Assembly (NCBI RefSeq): GCF_000721605.1
Contig: NZ_JOIZ01000005.1
Span: 310,001 to 374,000, forward strand
Direction of reading: 5' to 3'
DNA length: 64,000 nt
Origin: Streptomyces sp. NRRL S-37
Lineage (GTDB): Bacteria; Actinomycetota; Actinomycetes; Streptomycetales; Streptomycetaceae
Positions within the stretch are counted from its first letter, which is position 1, and the number at the start of each line of letters is the position of its first letter. Shown one piece after another: positions 26,254 to 36,796 of the stretch. The translations under genes were made by a program, and so were the position numbers. The notes beneath the pieces are model-generated. The model was not told where the DNA came from. It saw only the letters and a list, made by a program, of their open reading frames with translations, and did not search any database.

Positions 26254-29200
26254 ATGACAACGCCGACGTACCGCCAGGTACCCGCCCAGGTCGACCTGCC
26301 CGCGCTCGAGCACACGGTGCTCACGTTCTGGGACGAGCAGAAGATCTTCGCCAAGAGCCTGGAGCAGTCCGAGGGACGCCCCGAATGGGTGTTCTACGAG
26401 GGTCCGCCCACCGCCAACGGCATGCCCGGCGCCCACCACATCGAGGCCCGCGTCTTCAAGGACGTCTTCCCCCGCTTCCGCACCATGCGCGGCTACCACG
26501 TGGCCCGCAAGGCCGGCTGGGACTGCCACGGCCTCCCGGTGGAGCTGGCCGTCGAGAAGGAGCTCGGCTTCTCCGGCAAGCAGGACATCGAGGCGTACGG
26601 CATCGCCGAGTTCAACGCCAGGTGCCGCGAGTCGGTGACCCGGCACACCGACGCCTTCACCGAGCTGACGACCCGCATGGGCTACTGGGTCGACCTCGAC
26701 GACGCCTACCGCACCATGGACCCGGAGTACGTCGAGTCCGTCTGGTGGTCGCTGAAGGAGATCTTCGGCAAGGGCCTGCTGGTCCAGGACCACCGCGTCG
26801 CCCCCTGGTGCCCCCGCTGCGGCACCGGCCTGTCCGACCACGAGCTGGCGCAGGGCTACGAGACGGTCGTCGACCCGTCCGTCTACGTCCGCTTCCCGCT
26901 CACCTCGGGACCGCTGGCCGGCGAGGCCGCGCTGGTCGTCTGGACGACGACCCCGTGGACCCTGGTCTCCAACACGGCCGTCGCCGCCCACCCCGAGGTC
27001 ACCTACGTCGTCGCCACGAACGGTGAGGAGAAGCTGGTCGTCGCCGAGCCCCTGCTCACCAAGGCCCTCGGCGAGGGCTGGGAGGCCACCGGGCAGTCCT
27101 TCACCGGCGCCGAGATGGAGCGCTGGACCTACCGGCGCCCCTTCGAGCTGGTGGACTTCCCGGAGCCCGCCCACTACGTGGTGAACGCCGAGTACGTCAC
27201 CACCGAGGACGGCACCGGCCTCGTCCACCAGTCCCCCGCCTTCGGTGAGGACGACCTCAAGGTCTGCCGCTCCTACGGCCTGCCCGTGGTCAACCCGGTC
27301 CGCCCCGACGGCACCTTCGAGGAGGACGTCCCGCTGGTCGGCGGCGTCTTCTTCAAGAAGGCCGACGAGAAGCTCACCGCCGACCTCGACGAGCGCGGCC
27401 TGCTCTTCAAGCACATCCCGTACGAGCACAGCTACCCGCACTGCTGGCGCTGCCACACCGCGCTGCTCTACTACGCGCAGCCGTCCTGGTACATCCGCAC
27501 CACCGCCATCAAGGACCGGCTGCTCCAGGAGAACGAGAAGACCAACTGGTTCCCGGACACGGTCAAGAACGGCCGCTACGGCGACTGGCTGAACAACAAC
27601 ATCGACTGGGCGCTCTCCCGCAACCGCTACTGGGGCACCCCGCTGCCGATCTGGCGCTGCGAGGACGACCACCTCACGGTCGTCGGCTCCCGCGCGGAGC
27701 TCACCGAGCTGTCCGGCACCGACCAGTCGGGCCTCGACCCGCACCGCCCGTACATCGACGAGGTCACCTTCGGCTGCCGCCACGACGGCTGCGGGAAGAC
27801 GGCCACGCGCGTGCCGGAGGTCATCGACGCCTGGTACGACTCGGGCTCGATGCCGTTCGCGCAGTGGGGCTACCCGTACAAGAACAAGGAGCTGTTCGAG
27901 GCCCGCTACCCGGCACAGTTCATCAGCGAGGCCACCGACCAGACCCGCGGCTGGTTCTACACGCTGATGGCGATCGGCACCCTGGTCTTCGACAAGTCGT
28001 CGTACGAGAACGTCGTCTGCCTCGGTCACATCCTCGCCGAGGACGGCCGCAAGATGTCCAAGCACCTGGGCAACATCCTGCAGCCGATCCCGTTGATGGA
28101 GCAGCACGGCGCCGACGCGGTCCGCTGGTTCATGGCGGCCGGCGGTTCGCCGTGGGCGGCCCGCCGGGTGGGCCACGGCACCATCCAGGAGGTCGTCCGC
28201 AAGACGCTGCTGACGTACTGGAACACGGTCGCCTTCCAGGCCCTGTACGCCCGTACGTCGAACTGGGCGCCGTCGGCGGCCGACCCGGCCCCGGCCGACC
28301 GCCCGGTCCTGGACCGCTGGCTGCTCTCCGAACTGCACGCGCTCACCGACCAGGTGACCCAGGCGCTGGAGGGGTACGACACCCAGCGCGCCGGCAAGCT
28401 GCTCTCCGCGTTCGTCGACGACCTGTCCAACTGGTACGTCCGCCGCTCCCGGCGCCGCTTCTGGCAGGGCGACAAGGCCGCGCTGCGCACGCTGCACGAG
28501 GTCGTGGAGACGGTCACCAAGCTGATGGCCCCGCTGACCCCGTTCATCACCGAGCGGGTCTGGCAGGACCTGATCGTCCCCGTCACCCCGGGCGCCCCGG
28601 AGTCGGTGCACCTGTCCGCGTGGCCGGAGGCGGACCTGTCCGCCATCGACCCCGGGCTGTCGAAGCAGATGGTGCTGGTGCGCCGGCTCGTGGAGCTGGG
28701 CCGGGCCACCCGCGCGGAGTCGGGCGTGAAGACCCGCCAGCCGCTGAAGCGCGCGCTGATCGCGGCGAGCGGCTTCGGCACCCTCGACCCCGAGCTGCAC
28801 ACGCAGATCACGGAGGAGCTGAACGTCGAGTCGCTGGCGTCGCTGTCCGAGGTGGGCGGCTCGCTGGTGGACACCACGGCGAAGGCCAACTTCCGTGCGC
28901 TGGGCAAGCGGTTCGGCAAGCGGGTCCAGGACGTGGCCAAGGCGGTCGCGAACGCGGACGCCGCCGCGCTCTCCCTGGCGCTGCGCGAGGGCACGGCCTC
29001 GGTGGAGGTCGACGGTGAGACGGTCGCCCTGGCCCCGGACGAGGTGATCATCACGGAGACCCCGCGCGAGGGCTGGTCGGTGGCGTCCGACGCCGGTGCC
29101 ACGGTCGCCCTCGACCTGGAGATCACCGAGGAGCTGCGCCGCGCGGGGCTCGCGCGGGACGCGATCCGGCTGATCCAGGAGGCCCGCAAGAACAGCGGCC

Positions 29201-29397
29201 TCGACGTGGCCGACCGGATCGCCCTGCGCTGGACGGCGACGGAGCCGGCGACGGTCTCCGCGCTGGCGGAGCACGCGGGACTGATCGCGGACGAGGTCCT
29301 GGCGACGGACTTCGCGCAGGGTGAGGCGGACGACACGTACGGCACGCCGTTCACCGACGAGGGCCTGTCCCTGACGTTCCGCCTGCGCAAGGCGTGA
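26254..29397 (+). CDS. ileS: Isoleucyl-tRNA synthetase (type 2, GXHH signature)
   Basis: 1047 residues, the length of the eukaryote-like type 2 IleRS. The class I signature region reads [13 protein letters not shown] (53-64), so the canonical HxGH is replaced by G59-A-H61-H62. KMSKH lies near residue 600. The CP1 editing domain shows [15 protein letters not shown]-terminal anticodon-binding and tail domains follow to the end. It charges tRNA(Ile) and edits Val-tRNA(Ile). Start ATG 26254 is set by the sequestrable ribosome site of the T-box. Its last 47 bases are overlapped on the other strand by the abnormal divIVA frame. Confidence 0.97.
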   Translation: MTTPTYRQVPAQVDLPALEHTVLTFWDEQKIFAKSLEQSEGRPEWVFYEGPPTANGMPGAHHIEARVFKDVFPRFRTMRGYHVARKAGWDCHGLPVELAVEKELGFSGKQDIEAYGIAEFNARCRESVTRHTDAFTELTTRMGYWVDLDDAYRTMDPEYVESVWWSLKEIFGKGLLVQDHRVAPWCPRCGTGLSDHELAQGYETVVDPSVYVRFPLTSGPLAGEAALVVWTTTPWTLVSNTAVAAHPEVTYVVATNGEEKLVVAEPLLTKALGEGWEATGQSFTGAEMERWTYRRPFELVDFPEPAHYVVNAEYVTTEDGTGLVHQSPAFGEDDLKVCRSYGLPVVNPVRPDGTFEEDVPLVGGVFFKKADEKLTADLDERGLLFKHIPYEHSYPHCWRCHTALLYYAQPSWYIRTTAIKDRLLQENEKTNWFPDTVKNGRYGDWLNNNIDWALSRNRYWGTPLPIWRCEDDHLTVVGSRAELTELSGTDQSGLDPHRPYIDEVTFGCRHDGCGKTATRVPEVIDAWYDSGSMPFAQWGYPYKNKELFEARYPAQFISEATDQTRGWFYTLMAIGTLVFDKSSYENVVCLGHILAEDGRKMSKHLGNILQPIPLMEQHGADAVRWFMAAGGSPWAARRVGHGTIQEVVRKTLLTYWNTVAFQALYARTSNWAPSAADPAPADRPVLDRWLLSELHALTDQVTQALEGYDTQRAGKLLSAFVDDLSNWYVRRSRRRFWQGDKAALRTLHEVVETVTKLMAPLTPFITERVWQDLIVPVTPGAPESVHLSAWPEADLSAIDPGLSKQMVLVRRLVELGRATRAESGVKTRQPLKRALIAASGFGTLDPELHTQITEELNVESLASLSEVGGSLVDTTAKANFRALGKRFGKRVQDVAKAVANADAAALSLALREGTASVEVDGETVALAPDEVIITETPREGWSVASDAGATVALDLEITEELRRAGLARDAIRLIQEARKNSGLDVADRIALRWTATEPATVSALAEHAGLIADEVLATDFAQGEADDTYGTPFTDEGLSLTFRLRKA

Positions 29398-30778
29398 AGC
29401 GCCGGTGAGCCCCGCGCCCCGAGGGGCGCGGGGAACCGCGCGATCGGCCACACACGATCCGCGGACGCCCGGCTGACCGCCCCCGCGGACGGTAAGGCGC
29501 GCACGCCGAAGGCCGGGGCCCACCAGGATGTCCGGTGGGTCCCGGCCTTCGGCGTTGCGTACGTCGGACATGGCACCCGGACCCGAACAAACACCGCACA
29601 CCCACGTGAGCAAGCGCAGCGAAGGGGCGGGGCATCGGCTGGGTCATCGCCGGCTGCATCTGCTGCTGACCGCCGCCGTAGGAGGGACCACCCTGACCGC
29701 CGGGAGGGCCGCCCATCGTCTGGTTGCCGCCGTAGGACGGCGCACCGGCTCCGGCGGGAGCCATCGAGGGCGCCGGGGACGGCGGCAGCGACGGCGCGGA
29801 GCTCGCGGGCTGGCGCGGCGGGGCGAGCGAGTCGTCCGCCTGGGTCTCCAGCTGGCGCAGCTGCGACTCCAGGTAGGACTTCAGTCGCGTGCGGTACTCG
29901 CGCTCGAAGCCGCGCAGGTCCTCGACCTTGCGCTCCAGCGTGGCGCGGGCGGACTCCAGGGAGCCCATCGCGACGCGGTGCTTCTCCTGCGCGTCCCGCT
30001 CCAGGGCGTCGGCCTTGGCGCGGGCGTCCCGCTCGAGACCCTCGGCACGCGAACGCGCCTCGCCCACGATCTTGTTGGCCTCGGAACGGGCCTCCGCGAT
30101 CGCCTGGTCCGCGGTCTGCTGGGCCAGCGACAGGACGCGCGCGGCGCTGTCGCCACCGGGACCGCCCTGACCGGGCATACCCGGGCCGCCCTGACCGGGC
30201 ATACCGGGACCGCCCATGGGGCCGCCCATCGGGCCACCAGGACCCATCTGCCCCTGCATCGGGCCGCCCTGGCCCATCGGACCGGGGCCCTGGCCCATGG
30301 GGCCCTGACCCATCGGACCGGGACCCTGGCCCATCGGCCCGGGACCCTGACCCATGGGGCCGGGACCCTGCGGGCCGCCCTGTCCGCCGGGGCCGGCGGG
30401 CAGCTGAGGAGCACCGCTCGGCAGCTGGGGCGGGCCACCCATGGGGCCACCCATCTGCTGCTGCGGCGGGCCCGATATGCCGGCGGGCACCGGAGCGCCG
30501 GGACCTCGCATGCCCTGCTGGGGCATGCCCTGGGGCGGCCCCTGCTGTTGCTGCTGGTCCTGTGGCTCAGGAGGCTTGCGCATGTTCTGCTGGTTCTGGG
30601 CAGCGGCACGCGTGGCCGCGGCCAGCTTGGCGCGCAGGTCCTCGTTCTCGCGGAGCAGGCGCGTCAGTTCGGCTTCGACCTCGTCGAGGAAGGCATCGAC
30701 CTCGTCCTCGTCATAGCCTTCTCGGAGGCGGACGGTCGTGAACTGTTTGTTCCGCACGTCCTCGGGGGTCAACGGCAT
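29351..30778 (-). CDS. divIVA: Polar growth determinant DivIVA with an abnormal C-terminus
   Basis: DivIVA marks hyphal tips and recruits the polar growth machinery in Streptomyces. Residues 1-60 are the lipid-binding N-terminal domain ([20 protein letters not shown] then a coiled-coil). Residues 65-208 are a Gln/Pro/Gly/Met-rich linker with tandem GPMGQGP repeats. Residues 209-315 are the second coiled-coil ([19 protein letters not shown] and on), and 316-382 are Pro/Gly-rich. Streptomyces DivIVA normally continues after AMTQPM with a short tail ending in an acidic RGFLIDEDDN-like sequence. Here that tail is missing and residues 383-475 are Arg/Gly/Pro-rich nonsense read through the terminator into antisense ileS, stopping at 29351. 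A deletion or an assembly error is likely. Start ATG 30778 follows GAGGTGAAG. Confidence 0.9.
   Translation of the reverse strand: MPLTPEDVRNKQFTTVRLREGYDEDEVDAFLDEVEAELTRLLRENEDLRAKLAAATRAAAQNQQNMRKPPEPQDQQQQQGPPQGMPQQGMRGPGAPVPAGISGPPQQQMGGPMGGPPQLPSGAPQLPAGPGGQGGPQGPGPMGQGPGPMGQGPGPMGQGPMGQGPGPMGQGGPMQGQMGPGGPMGGPMGGPGMPGQGGPGMPGQGGPGGDSAARVLSLAQQTADQAIAEARSEANKIVGEARSRAEGLERDARAKADALERDAQEKHRVAMGSLESARATLERKVEDLRGFEREYRTRLKSYLESQLRQLETQADDSLAPPRQPASSAPSLPPSPAPSMAPAGAGAPSYGGNQTMGGPPGGQGGPSYGGGQQQMQPAMTQPMPRPFAALAHVGVRCLFGSGCHVRRTQRRRPGPTGHPGGPRPSACAPYRPRGRSAGRPRIVCGRSRGSPRPSGRGAHRRFTPCAGGTSGTGPRR
29410..29433. repeat. GC-palindrome repeat downstream of ileS
   Basis: CCCCGCGCCCC (29410-29420) and GGGGCGCGGGG (29423-29433) form a perfect 11-bp inverted repeat with a GA centre, followed by AACCGCGCGAT. 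This hairpin-plus-tail is a common dispersed intergenic sequence in Streptomyces genomes (recalled, not searched). It may assist ileS termination. Confidence 0.6.
29504..29554. terminator. Strong bidirectional terminator between ileS and divIVA
   Basis: 21-bp stem: 29504-29524 pairs with 29534-29554 around a nine-base loop, with one G-U position in the plus-strand RNA. Positioned for ileS on the plus strand. It is also in the correct place for divIVA on the minus strand, but because the divIVA frame now continues through it, it would end the mRNA before the stop codon. Confidence 0.85.
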
Positions 30779-30833
30779 CTCTTCACCTCAACGTAGTCAT
30801 CGGCAGTCGGCAAGACCGTATCGTCCATCCTCA

Positions 30834-31121
30834 TCACACAAACCTCTGTGCGACGGAGATGAGGATCCAGACGATGATCATCAGGACGAAGAAGGACAGG
30901 TCTAGCGCCACGCCCCCGAGACGCAGCGGCGGGATGAACCGCCGCAGAAGCTTCAGCGGTGGATCGGTGACAGTGTAAGTGGCCTCCAGGACGACCACCA
31001 TCGCCTTGCCGGGTTGCCATGAGCGGGCGAACTGGAACACGTAATCCATGACCAAACGGAAGATCAGCACGATGAGGAACACCATCAGCGCGATGTAGAT
31101 CACCTGCGCGAACACGCTCAT
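30834..31121 (-). CDS. yggT: YggT family membrane protein
   Basis: 95 residues, typical single-repeat YggT length. Two membrane helices (about 5-27 and 70-91) flank the conserved cytoplasmic stretch with EATYTVTDPPLKLLRRFIPP. The family is linked to osmotic tolerance and, by its place between sepF and divIVA in Gram-positive bacteria, to division or growth-site assembly; the molecular role is unknown. Starts at ATG 31121, 50 bases after the sepF stop. Confidence 0.93.
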   Translation of the reverse strand: MSVFAQVIYIALMVFLIVLIFRLVMDYVFQFARSWQPGKAMVVVLEATYTVTDPPLKLLRRFIPPLRLGGVALDLSFFVLMIIVWILISVAQRFV

Positions 31122-31171
31122 GGCCTGCTTTTCCCTCTCCCCATGTACCGCTCTTCGTCCGGTCCTGCGTC

Positions 31172-31813
31172 TCAGCTCTGGTTGAAGAACCCGCCCTCTG
31201 CGATGCGGGCCTTGTCCTCCGCCGTGACATCGACGTTAGCAGGCGACAACAAGAACACCTTCTGCGTCACCCGCTCGATGCTGCCGTGAAGACCAAACAC
31301 CAGACCGGCCGCGAAGTCGACAAGTCGCTTCGCGTCCGTGTCGTCCATCTCGGTCAAGTTCATGATCACCGGCGTGCCCTCACGGAAGTGTTCCCCGATG
31401 GTACGGGCCTCGTTGTAGGTCCGGGGGTGAAGCGTGGTGATCCGGTAAGGCTCTCGTTCGGACACGACCTTGGGCATGATCACCGGCGCGTTCTTCTCCA
31501 GGCTGGCACGTTCTTGTGTGATGGATGCCACGGACGCGATCCGCGCCGGGCGTGGCGATTCCGCGGGGAGCGAAGCGGATCGGGCGATCGGTTCGCGCGG
31601 CGCGGGAGGATGGGCGACTCGCACCTCTTCGTCCCTTTGGGGCTGATGTGAGACGTGGGGCTGGTGCGACGGCTCGTGCCGCCGGTGGTCCCGCTCGGGC
31701 TCCGGGTCGAGTTCGGGCTCGAAGTCGTCGTCTGGGTCGAATCCGCGGCCGTCGTACCCATCGTCCTCCACGAGGCCGAGGTAGACCGCCATCTTGCGCA
31801 TCGCGCCGGCCAT
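31172..31813 (-). CDS. sepF: Cell division protein SepF
   Basis: 213 residues. The N-terminal amphipathic segment ([18 protein letters not shown]) should bind the membrane. Residues 20-110 are an acidic, then Pro/His-rich linker, and the C-terminal ~90 residues form the SepF core ([20 protein letters not shown] and [18 protein letters not shown]), which binds the FtsZ C-terminal peptide. Streptomyces lacks FtsA, so SepF is the likely FtsZ membrane anchor. Start ATG 31813 is preceded by GGAGGACTAGGAGC. A 129-base gap separates it from ylmE and may hold its own promoter. Confidence 0.95.
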   Translation of the reverse strand: MAGAMRKMAVYLGLVEDDGYDGRGFDPDDDFEPELDPEPERDHRRHEPSHQPHVSHQPQRDEEVRVAHPPAPREPIARSASLPAESPRPARIASVASITQERASLEKNAPVIMPKVVSEREPYRITTLHPRTYNEARTIGEHFREGTPVIMNLTEMDDTDAKRLVDFAAGLVFGLHGSIERVTQKVFLLSPANVDVTAEDKARIAEGGFFNQS

Positions 31814-31942
31814 GCTCCTAGTCCTCCGCTCTGTGGTGGATCCGCTGACGACCGCCAAGTGCCCGCGATCCACTGGGTCTTTACGTCCGCTGTTCGGCGG
31901 AACTGACCATATTTTCTGCTGTGGTCCGACTTCTTGGCGACG

Positions 31943-32662
31943 TTACCCGAGCGCGGGGCGGACTCCGAGTACCGCACTGCCGACGCGCACATGTGTCGCT
32001 CCGGCGGCCACGGCCTGTTCGAGGTCCGCACTCATCCCTGCCGAGACCATGTTCGCAGCCGGATGGTCCCTGCGCAGGTCGGTCGACAAATCCATCAACC
32101 GCTCGAAGGCCGCCCGTTCGCGTCCCGCGTACTCCCCGGCGAGCGGGGCGACGGTCATCAGTCCGCCGAGCCGCAGCCCCTCGGACCGCGCGACCAGGTC
32201 GGCCAACTCCGCGACACCGGCGGGCGCCACACCCCCGCGCTCCCCCCGGCCGCTCGCGTCGGCGTCGAGCGCCACCTGGATCAGACAGCCGATCTCCCGG
32301 CCGGCCCGTACGGCCTCTTTGGAGAGGGCCGTCACCAACCGGGAACGGTCGACGGACTGCACGAAATCGGCGTAACCCACCACGGAACGCACCTTGTTGG
32401 TCTGAAGCTGACCGACGAAATGCCAGCTGAGGGGCAGATCCGCACACGCGGCCGCCTTGGGGGCGGCGTCCTGGTCCCGGTTCTCGGCCACATGACGCAC
32501 CCCGAGTCCGGACAGGATCCGCACATCGTCCGCGGGGTAGGTCTTGGTGACCACGATCAGGGTCACCTCGTCCCGCCCGCGTCCGGCGGCGGCGCACGCG
32601 GCGGCGATCCGCTCTTCCACTTTCGCCAGGTTCGCGGCGAGTTCGTCCCTACGGTCCGTCAT
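31943..32662 (-). CDS. ylmE: PLP-binding protein YlmE (YggS/PLPBP family)
   Basis: 239 residues, TIM-barrel PLP-binding protein of the YggS/PROSC type. The PLP lysine is in IVVTKTYP; other family blocks are WHFVGQLQTNK, GLMTVAPLA and AGMSADLEQAV with HVRVGSAVLG at the end. It keeps pyridoxal phosphate and amino acid pools balanced in other bacteria; no enzymatic reaction is established. ATG 32662 lies 6 bases after the ylmD stop. Confidence 0.94.
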   Translation of the reverse strand: MTDRRDELAANLAKVEERIAAACAAAGRGRDEVTLIVVTKTYPADDVRILSGLGVRHVAENRDQDAAPKAAACADLPLSWHFVGQLQTNKVRSVVGYADFVQSVDRSRLVTALSKEAVRAGREIGCLIQVALDADASGRGERGGVAPAGVAELADLVARSEGLRLGGLMTVAPLAGEYAGRERAAFERLMDLSTDLRRDHPAANMVSAGMSADLEQAVAAGATHVRVGSAVLGVRPALG

Positions 32663-32668
32663 GTCCCA

Positions 32669-33393
32669 TCAGTCCAGCCACACATAGCCGGCGAGCCGCC
32701 CGGTGGTGCGGTCGCGGCGGTACGAGAAGTGATCAGCCGACTCCAGCGTGCACACCGGCGACTGCTCCCGGTCACGCACCCCGAGCCGTTCGAGCTGCGC
32801 GTGCACGCCCGCGGCCACGTCGACCGCCGGTATGCCCCAGCTCGTGACGGCGTGCGCCGCCGGTTCGACGGCGGCCACCTCGGCGCGCATCGCCTCCGGC
32901 ACCTCGTAGCACCGGCCGCAGACGGCGGGGCCGGTGCGGGCGACGATCCGCGCGGGGTCGGCACCGAGTTCCGTCATGGCCCGTACGGCGGCGGGGACGA
33001 TCCCGGCGGTCATGCCGGGCCGGCCCGCGTGGGCCGCTGCGACGACGCCGGCGACCGGGTCGGCCAGCAGGACCGGTACGCAGTCGGCGGTGAGCACCGC
33101 GAGGGCGAGCCCGCGCCGCACGGTGACGATCGCGTCGACCTCGGGGACCGGGCGCTCGCCCCAGGGACCGTCGACCACGGCCGCATCGGCCCCGTGCACC
33201 TGGTTCATCCAGACCACCCGGGCCGGGTCCACGCCGAGCGACTTGGCGGCCAGTTCGCGGTTGACACGCACGGCCGCGGGGTCGTCACCGACCGCACCGC
33301 CGAGGTTGAGCTCCTCATACGGAGCGGCGCTCACCCCGCCCCACCGGTCGGTGAAGGCGAAGTGCGCGCCGCTCACGCTCTCGCGCCGTCCTA

Positions 33394-33397
<4 letters not shown>
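32669..33397 (-). CDS. ylmD: YlmD/YfiH-type multicopper-like (laccase-domain) protein
   Basis: 242 residues. The family motifs [23 protein letters not shown] and [11 protein letters not shown] supply the His/Cys metal-site residues. Members of this family act as purine nucleoside phosphorylases/deaminases or, by older annotation, polyphenol oxidases; which activity applies here is not decided by sequence. Its GTG overlaps the ftsZ stop (GTGA), so it is translationally coupled to ftsZ. Confidence 0.92.
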
Positions 33398-34587
<1,190 letters not shown>

Positions 34588-34694
34588 GTCGAAGGCCTCT
34601 CGCCTCGAGTTACGTGTCGCCCGACCGCTGAAGCACTGATGCCCCCGCGACCCGACGACTGATGCCGAATGGGACGGTCCGTAGCGCCGACCCG

Positions 34695-34719
34695 AACCCT
34701 AACGTTGAAGTTTAGGGTT
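34695..34719. promoter_or_regulatory. Inverted repeat in the ftsZ leader
   Basis: AACCCTAA (34695-34702) and TTAGGGTT (34712-34719) are perfect 8-bp arms around a nine-base spacer, about 110-130 bases upstream of the ftsZ start. It is too AT-rich for a terminator in this genome and looks like a regulator-binding site or a leader hairpin. The ligand is unknown. Confidence 0.5.
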
Positions 34720-34755
34720 ACCAGTGTGTCCGTTCCCTGGAGTCTTCTGAACAGG

Positions 34756-34785
34756 ACACTAAGTCGACAAGCGGCGCCCGTTCAA
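34756..34785 (-). promoter_or_regulatory. Candidate ftsZ promoter
   Basis: On the minus strand TTGAAC (34785-34780) is followed after 18 bases by TAGTGT (34761-34756), a fair match to a vegetative -35/-10 pair. ftsZ of S. coelicolor is known to have several promoters in this region, including a sporulation-linked one; which one this matches cannot be told here. Confidence 0.4.
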
Positions 34786-34875
34786 CGAACACGCCGAACC
34801 TCCCGTTTTTCTTTTCACCCTATGTGATCAGCCGTAGCGCTGCCCAATCAGGGTGCTGGCCTGCGCTGATGTGCG

Positions 34876-35670
34876 TCAACTCCCCGCTGACGCCGGGGCC
34901 GTGGGCACGCTGACGTCGAAGTGCCGCGCGCCGGGCTCCGCTTTCATCAGTGCGGTGAGAATACGGCCCTTCTCGGCTCCCTTCTCACTGCTTCCCCAGT
35001 CGACCGTACGGCCGTCCGCCAGTTCCAGCGAGATGTCGTCGTAGGAACGGACCTTGACGCTGCGGGTGGCCTGCGCCACGGGGGCCGGGACCGCGCCGGC
35101 CACCCGCACCGCCTCCCGGGTCAGCCGGTCCTCGTCGAAGCGGCGCAGGCTCGCCGCCGCGGAACCGCTCCTGGAAACGGTCATTTTCAGCGCCGGTACC
35201 CCCTTGGGGGCCTGGGAAACCGTGGCGAACCGGACACCTTCCTTGTCCACTTCGATGAATTTCCCGCCTTTGTGGACAAGGAGGACAGCGGTGCGTTCCG
35301 TCACTTTCAGCGTGATCCCACTCGGCCAGGAACGAATCACGTCAACCGTGTCGATCCGGGGCAACGCACCGGAAAGCCGCGCCTCGATCGCGTCGGTGTC
35401 GACGGAGACCAGTTGTTCCCCGAGGGGGACGTCGGCGGCCTCGCGCACCTCCGCGGGCGTCAGGACCCGGGTCCCCGACACCGTCACACGCTCCACGCGC
35501 ACCAGGTCCGACCCGTACAGCAGCCAGAACGCCCCGCTGCCGAGGAACACCAGGACGACGGCCAGGACGATGATCCGACGAACCTGTCGTCGCCCGAACC
35601 GCCGCACGGGCGGCGGGCCGGACGACTCCCGCTTGCGTTCACCCCGCTCGGCGGTGGTCGATCCGGCCAT
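34876..35670 (-). CDS. ftsQ: Cell division protein FtsQ
   Basis: 264 residues. A basic cytoplasmic N-terminus, one membrane helix (about 32-52), then a POTRA domain (VRVERVTVSGTRVLTPAEVR) and a beta domain with the KVTERTAVLLV segment. It links FtsL/DivIC and FtsW/FtsI in the divisome. Starts at ATG 35670, 25 bases after murG. It is immediately upstream of ftsZ, as in most dcw clusters. Confidence 0.95.
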   Translation of the reverse strand: MAGSTTAERGERKRESSGPPPVRRFGRRQVRRIIVLAVVLVFLGSGAFWLLYGSDLVRVERVTVSGTRVLTPAEVREAADVPLGEQLVSVDTDAIEARLSGALPRIDTVDVIRSWPSGITLKVTERTAVLLVHKGGKFIEVDKEGVRFATVSQAPKGVPALKMTVSRSGSAAASLRRFDEDRLTREAVRVAGAVPAPVAQATRSVKVRSYDDISLELADGRTVDWGSSEKGAEKGRILTALMKAEPGARHFDVSVPTAPASAGS

Positions 35671-35695
35671 GTTGCCTGCCCTCCGTCATACGCCT

Positions 35696-36790
35696 CTAGC
35701 GGTGCGCACGGGCGGCGATCGCCTCGTACACCATGCCGACGAGCAGGTCGTCGGCGTCCCGGCGGCCGAACTCGGCGGCGGCGCGGGACATCTCGTACAG
35801 CCGGTGCGGGTCGGCGAGCACGGGCAGCACGTTCTGCTGCACCCAGTCGGGCGTCAGCTCCGCGTCGTCGACCAGCAGTCCGCCGCCGGCCTTGACCACC
35901 GGCTGGGCGTTGAGCCGCTGTTCGCCGTTGCCGATGGGCAGCGGGACGTAGGCGGCCGGGAGCCCGACGGCGGAGAGTTCGGCGACGGTCATCGCGCCCG
36001 CGCGGCAGAGCATCATGTCGGCCGCGGCATACGCGAGGTCCATCCGGTCCAGGTAACTTACCGGGATGTAGGGGGGCATGCCCGGCATCTGGTGCACCTG
36101 CGGCAGTTCGTTCTTCGGGCCGACCGCGTGCAGGATCTGGATCCCGGCCTGCTGGAGCCACGGAGCGACCTGCTGGACCACCTCGTTGAGCCGCCGGGCG
36201 CCCTGCGAGCCGCCGGAGACCAGCAGCGTGGGCAGATTGGGGTCGAGGCCGAACGCGGCGCGGGCCTCGGGGCGTACGGCGGCCCGGTCCAGGGTGGAGA
36301 TGGAGCGGCGCAGCGGGATGCCGATGTAGCGGGCGCCCCGCAGCTTGCTGTCGGGCGTGGAGACGGCGACCTGGGCGGCGTACCGGGAGCCGATCTTGTT
36401 GGCCAGTCCGGGCCGGGCGTTGGCCTCGTGGATCACGATCGGCACGCCGAGCCGCTTGGCCGCGAGGTAGCCGGGCAGGGCGACGTAGCCACCGAAGCCG
36501 ACCACGGCGTCCGCCTTGGTGCGCTCCAGGACCTGCTCGGCCGCCTTGATGGTGCCGCGCAGCCGGCCCGGAACGGTGATCAGCTCGGGGGTGGGCTTGC
36601 GCGGCAGCGGTACGGCGGGGATCAGCGCCAGTTCGTACCCGCGCTCGGGTACGAGACGGGTCTCCAGGCCGCGTTCCGTGCCCAGGGCCGTGATGCCCAC
36701 GGTCGGATCCTGCCTGCGCAGGGCGTCCGCGAGGGCGAGCGCGGGCTCGATGTGGCCTGCGGTTCCTCCGCCGGCGAGTACGACATGCAC
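35696..36790 (-). CDS. murG: UDP-GlcNAc transferase MurG (lipid II synthase)
   Basis: 364 residues, GT28 family. It adds GlcNAc to lipid I on the inner membrane face to make lipid II. The N-terminal G-loop [19 protein letters not shown], the second glycine-rich loop [12 protein letters not shown] and the acceptor-site block [13 protein letters not shown] are all intact; the donor-site region is in [11 protein letters not shown]. Starts at GTG 36790, six bases after ftsW. Confidence 0.97.
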   Translation of the reverse strand: MHVVLAGGGTAGHIEPALALADALRRQDPTVGITALGTERGLETRLVPERGYELALIPAVPLPRKPTPELITVPGRLRGTIKAAEQVLERTKADAVVGFGGYVALPGYLAAKRLGVPIVIHEANARPGLANKIGSRYAAQVAVSTPDSKLRGARYIGIPLRRSISTLDRAAVRPEARAAFGLDPNLPTLLVSGGSQGARRLNEVVQQVAPWLQQAGIQILHAVGPKNELPQVHQMPGMPPYIPVSYLDRMDLAYAAADMMLCRAGAMTVAELSAVGLPAAYVPLPIGNGEQRLNAQPVVKAGGGLLVDDAELTPDWVQQNVLPVLADPHRLYEMSRAAAEFGRRDADDLLVGMVYEAIAARAHR

Positions 36791-36796
36791 CGAAAT

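Noticed and set aside
25678..29613. Minus-strand open frame running from the DksA-like gene across ileS
   Set aside because: It is only an upstream extension of the zinc-finger gene frame, antisense to ileS. The real start at 25677 has a ribosome site, and the extension has no recognisable domain.
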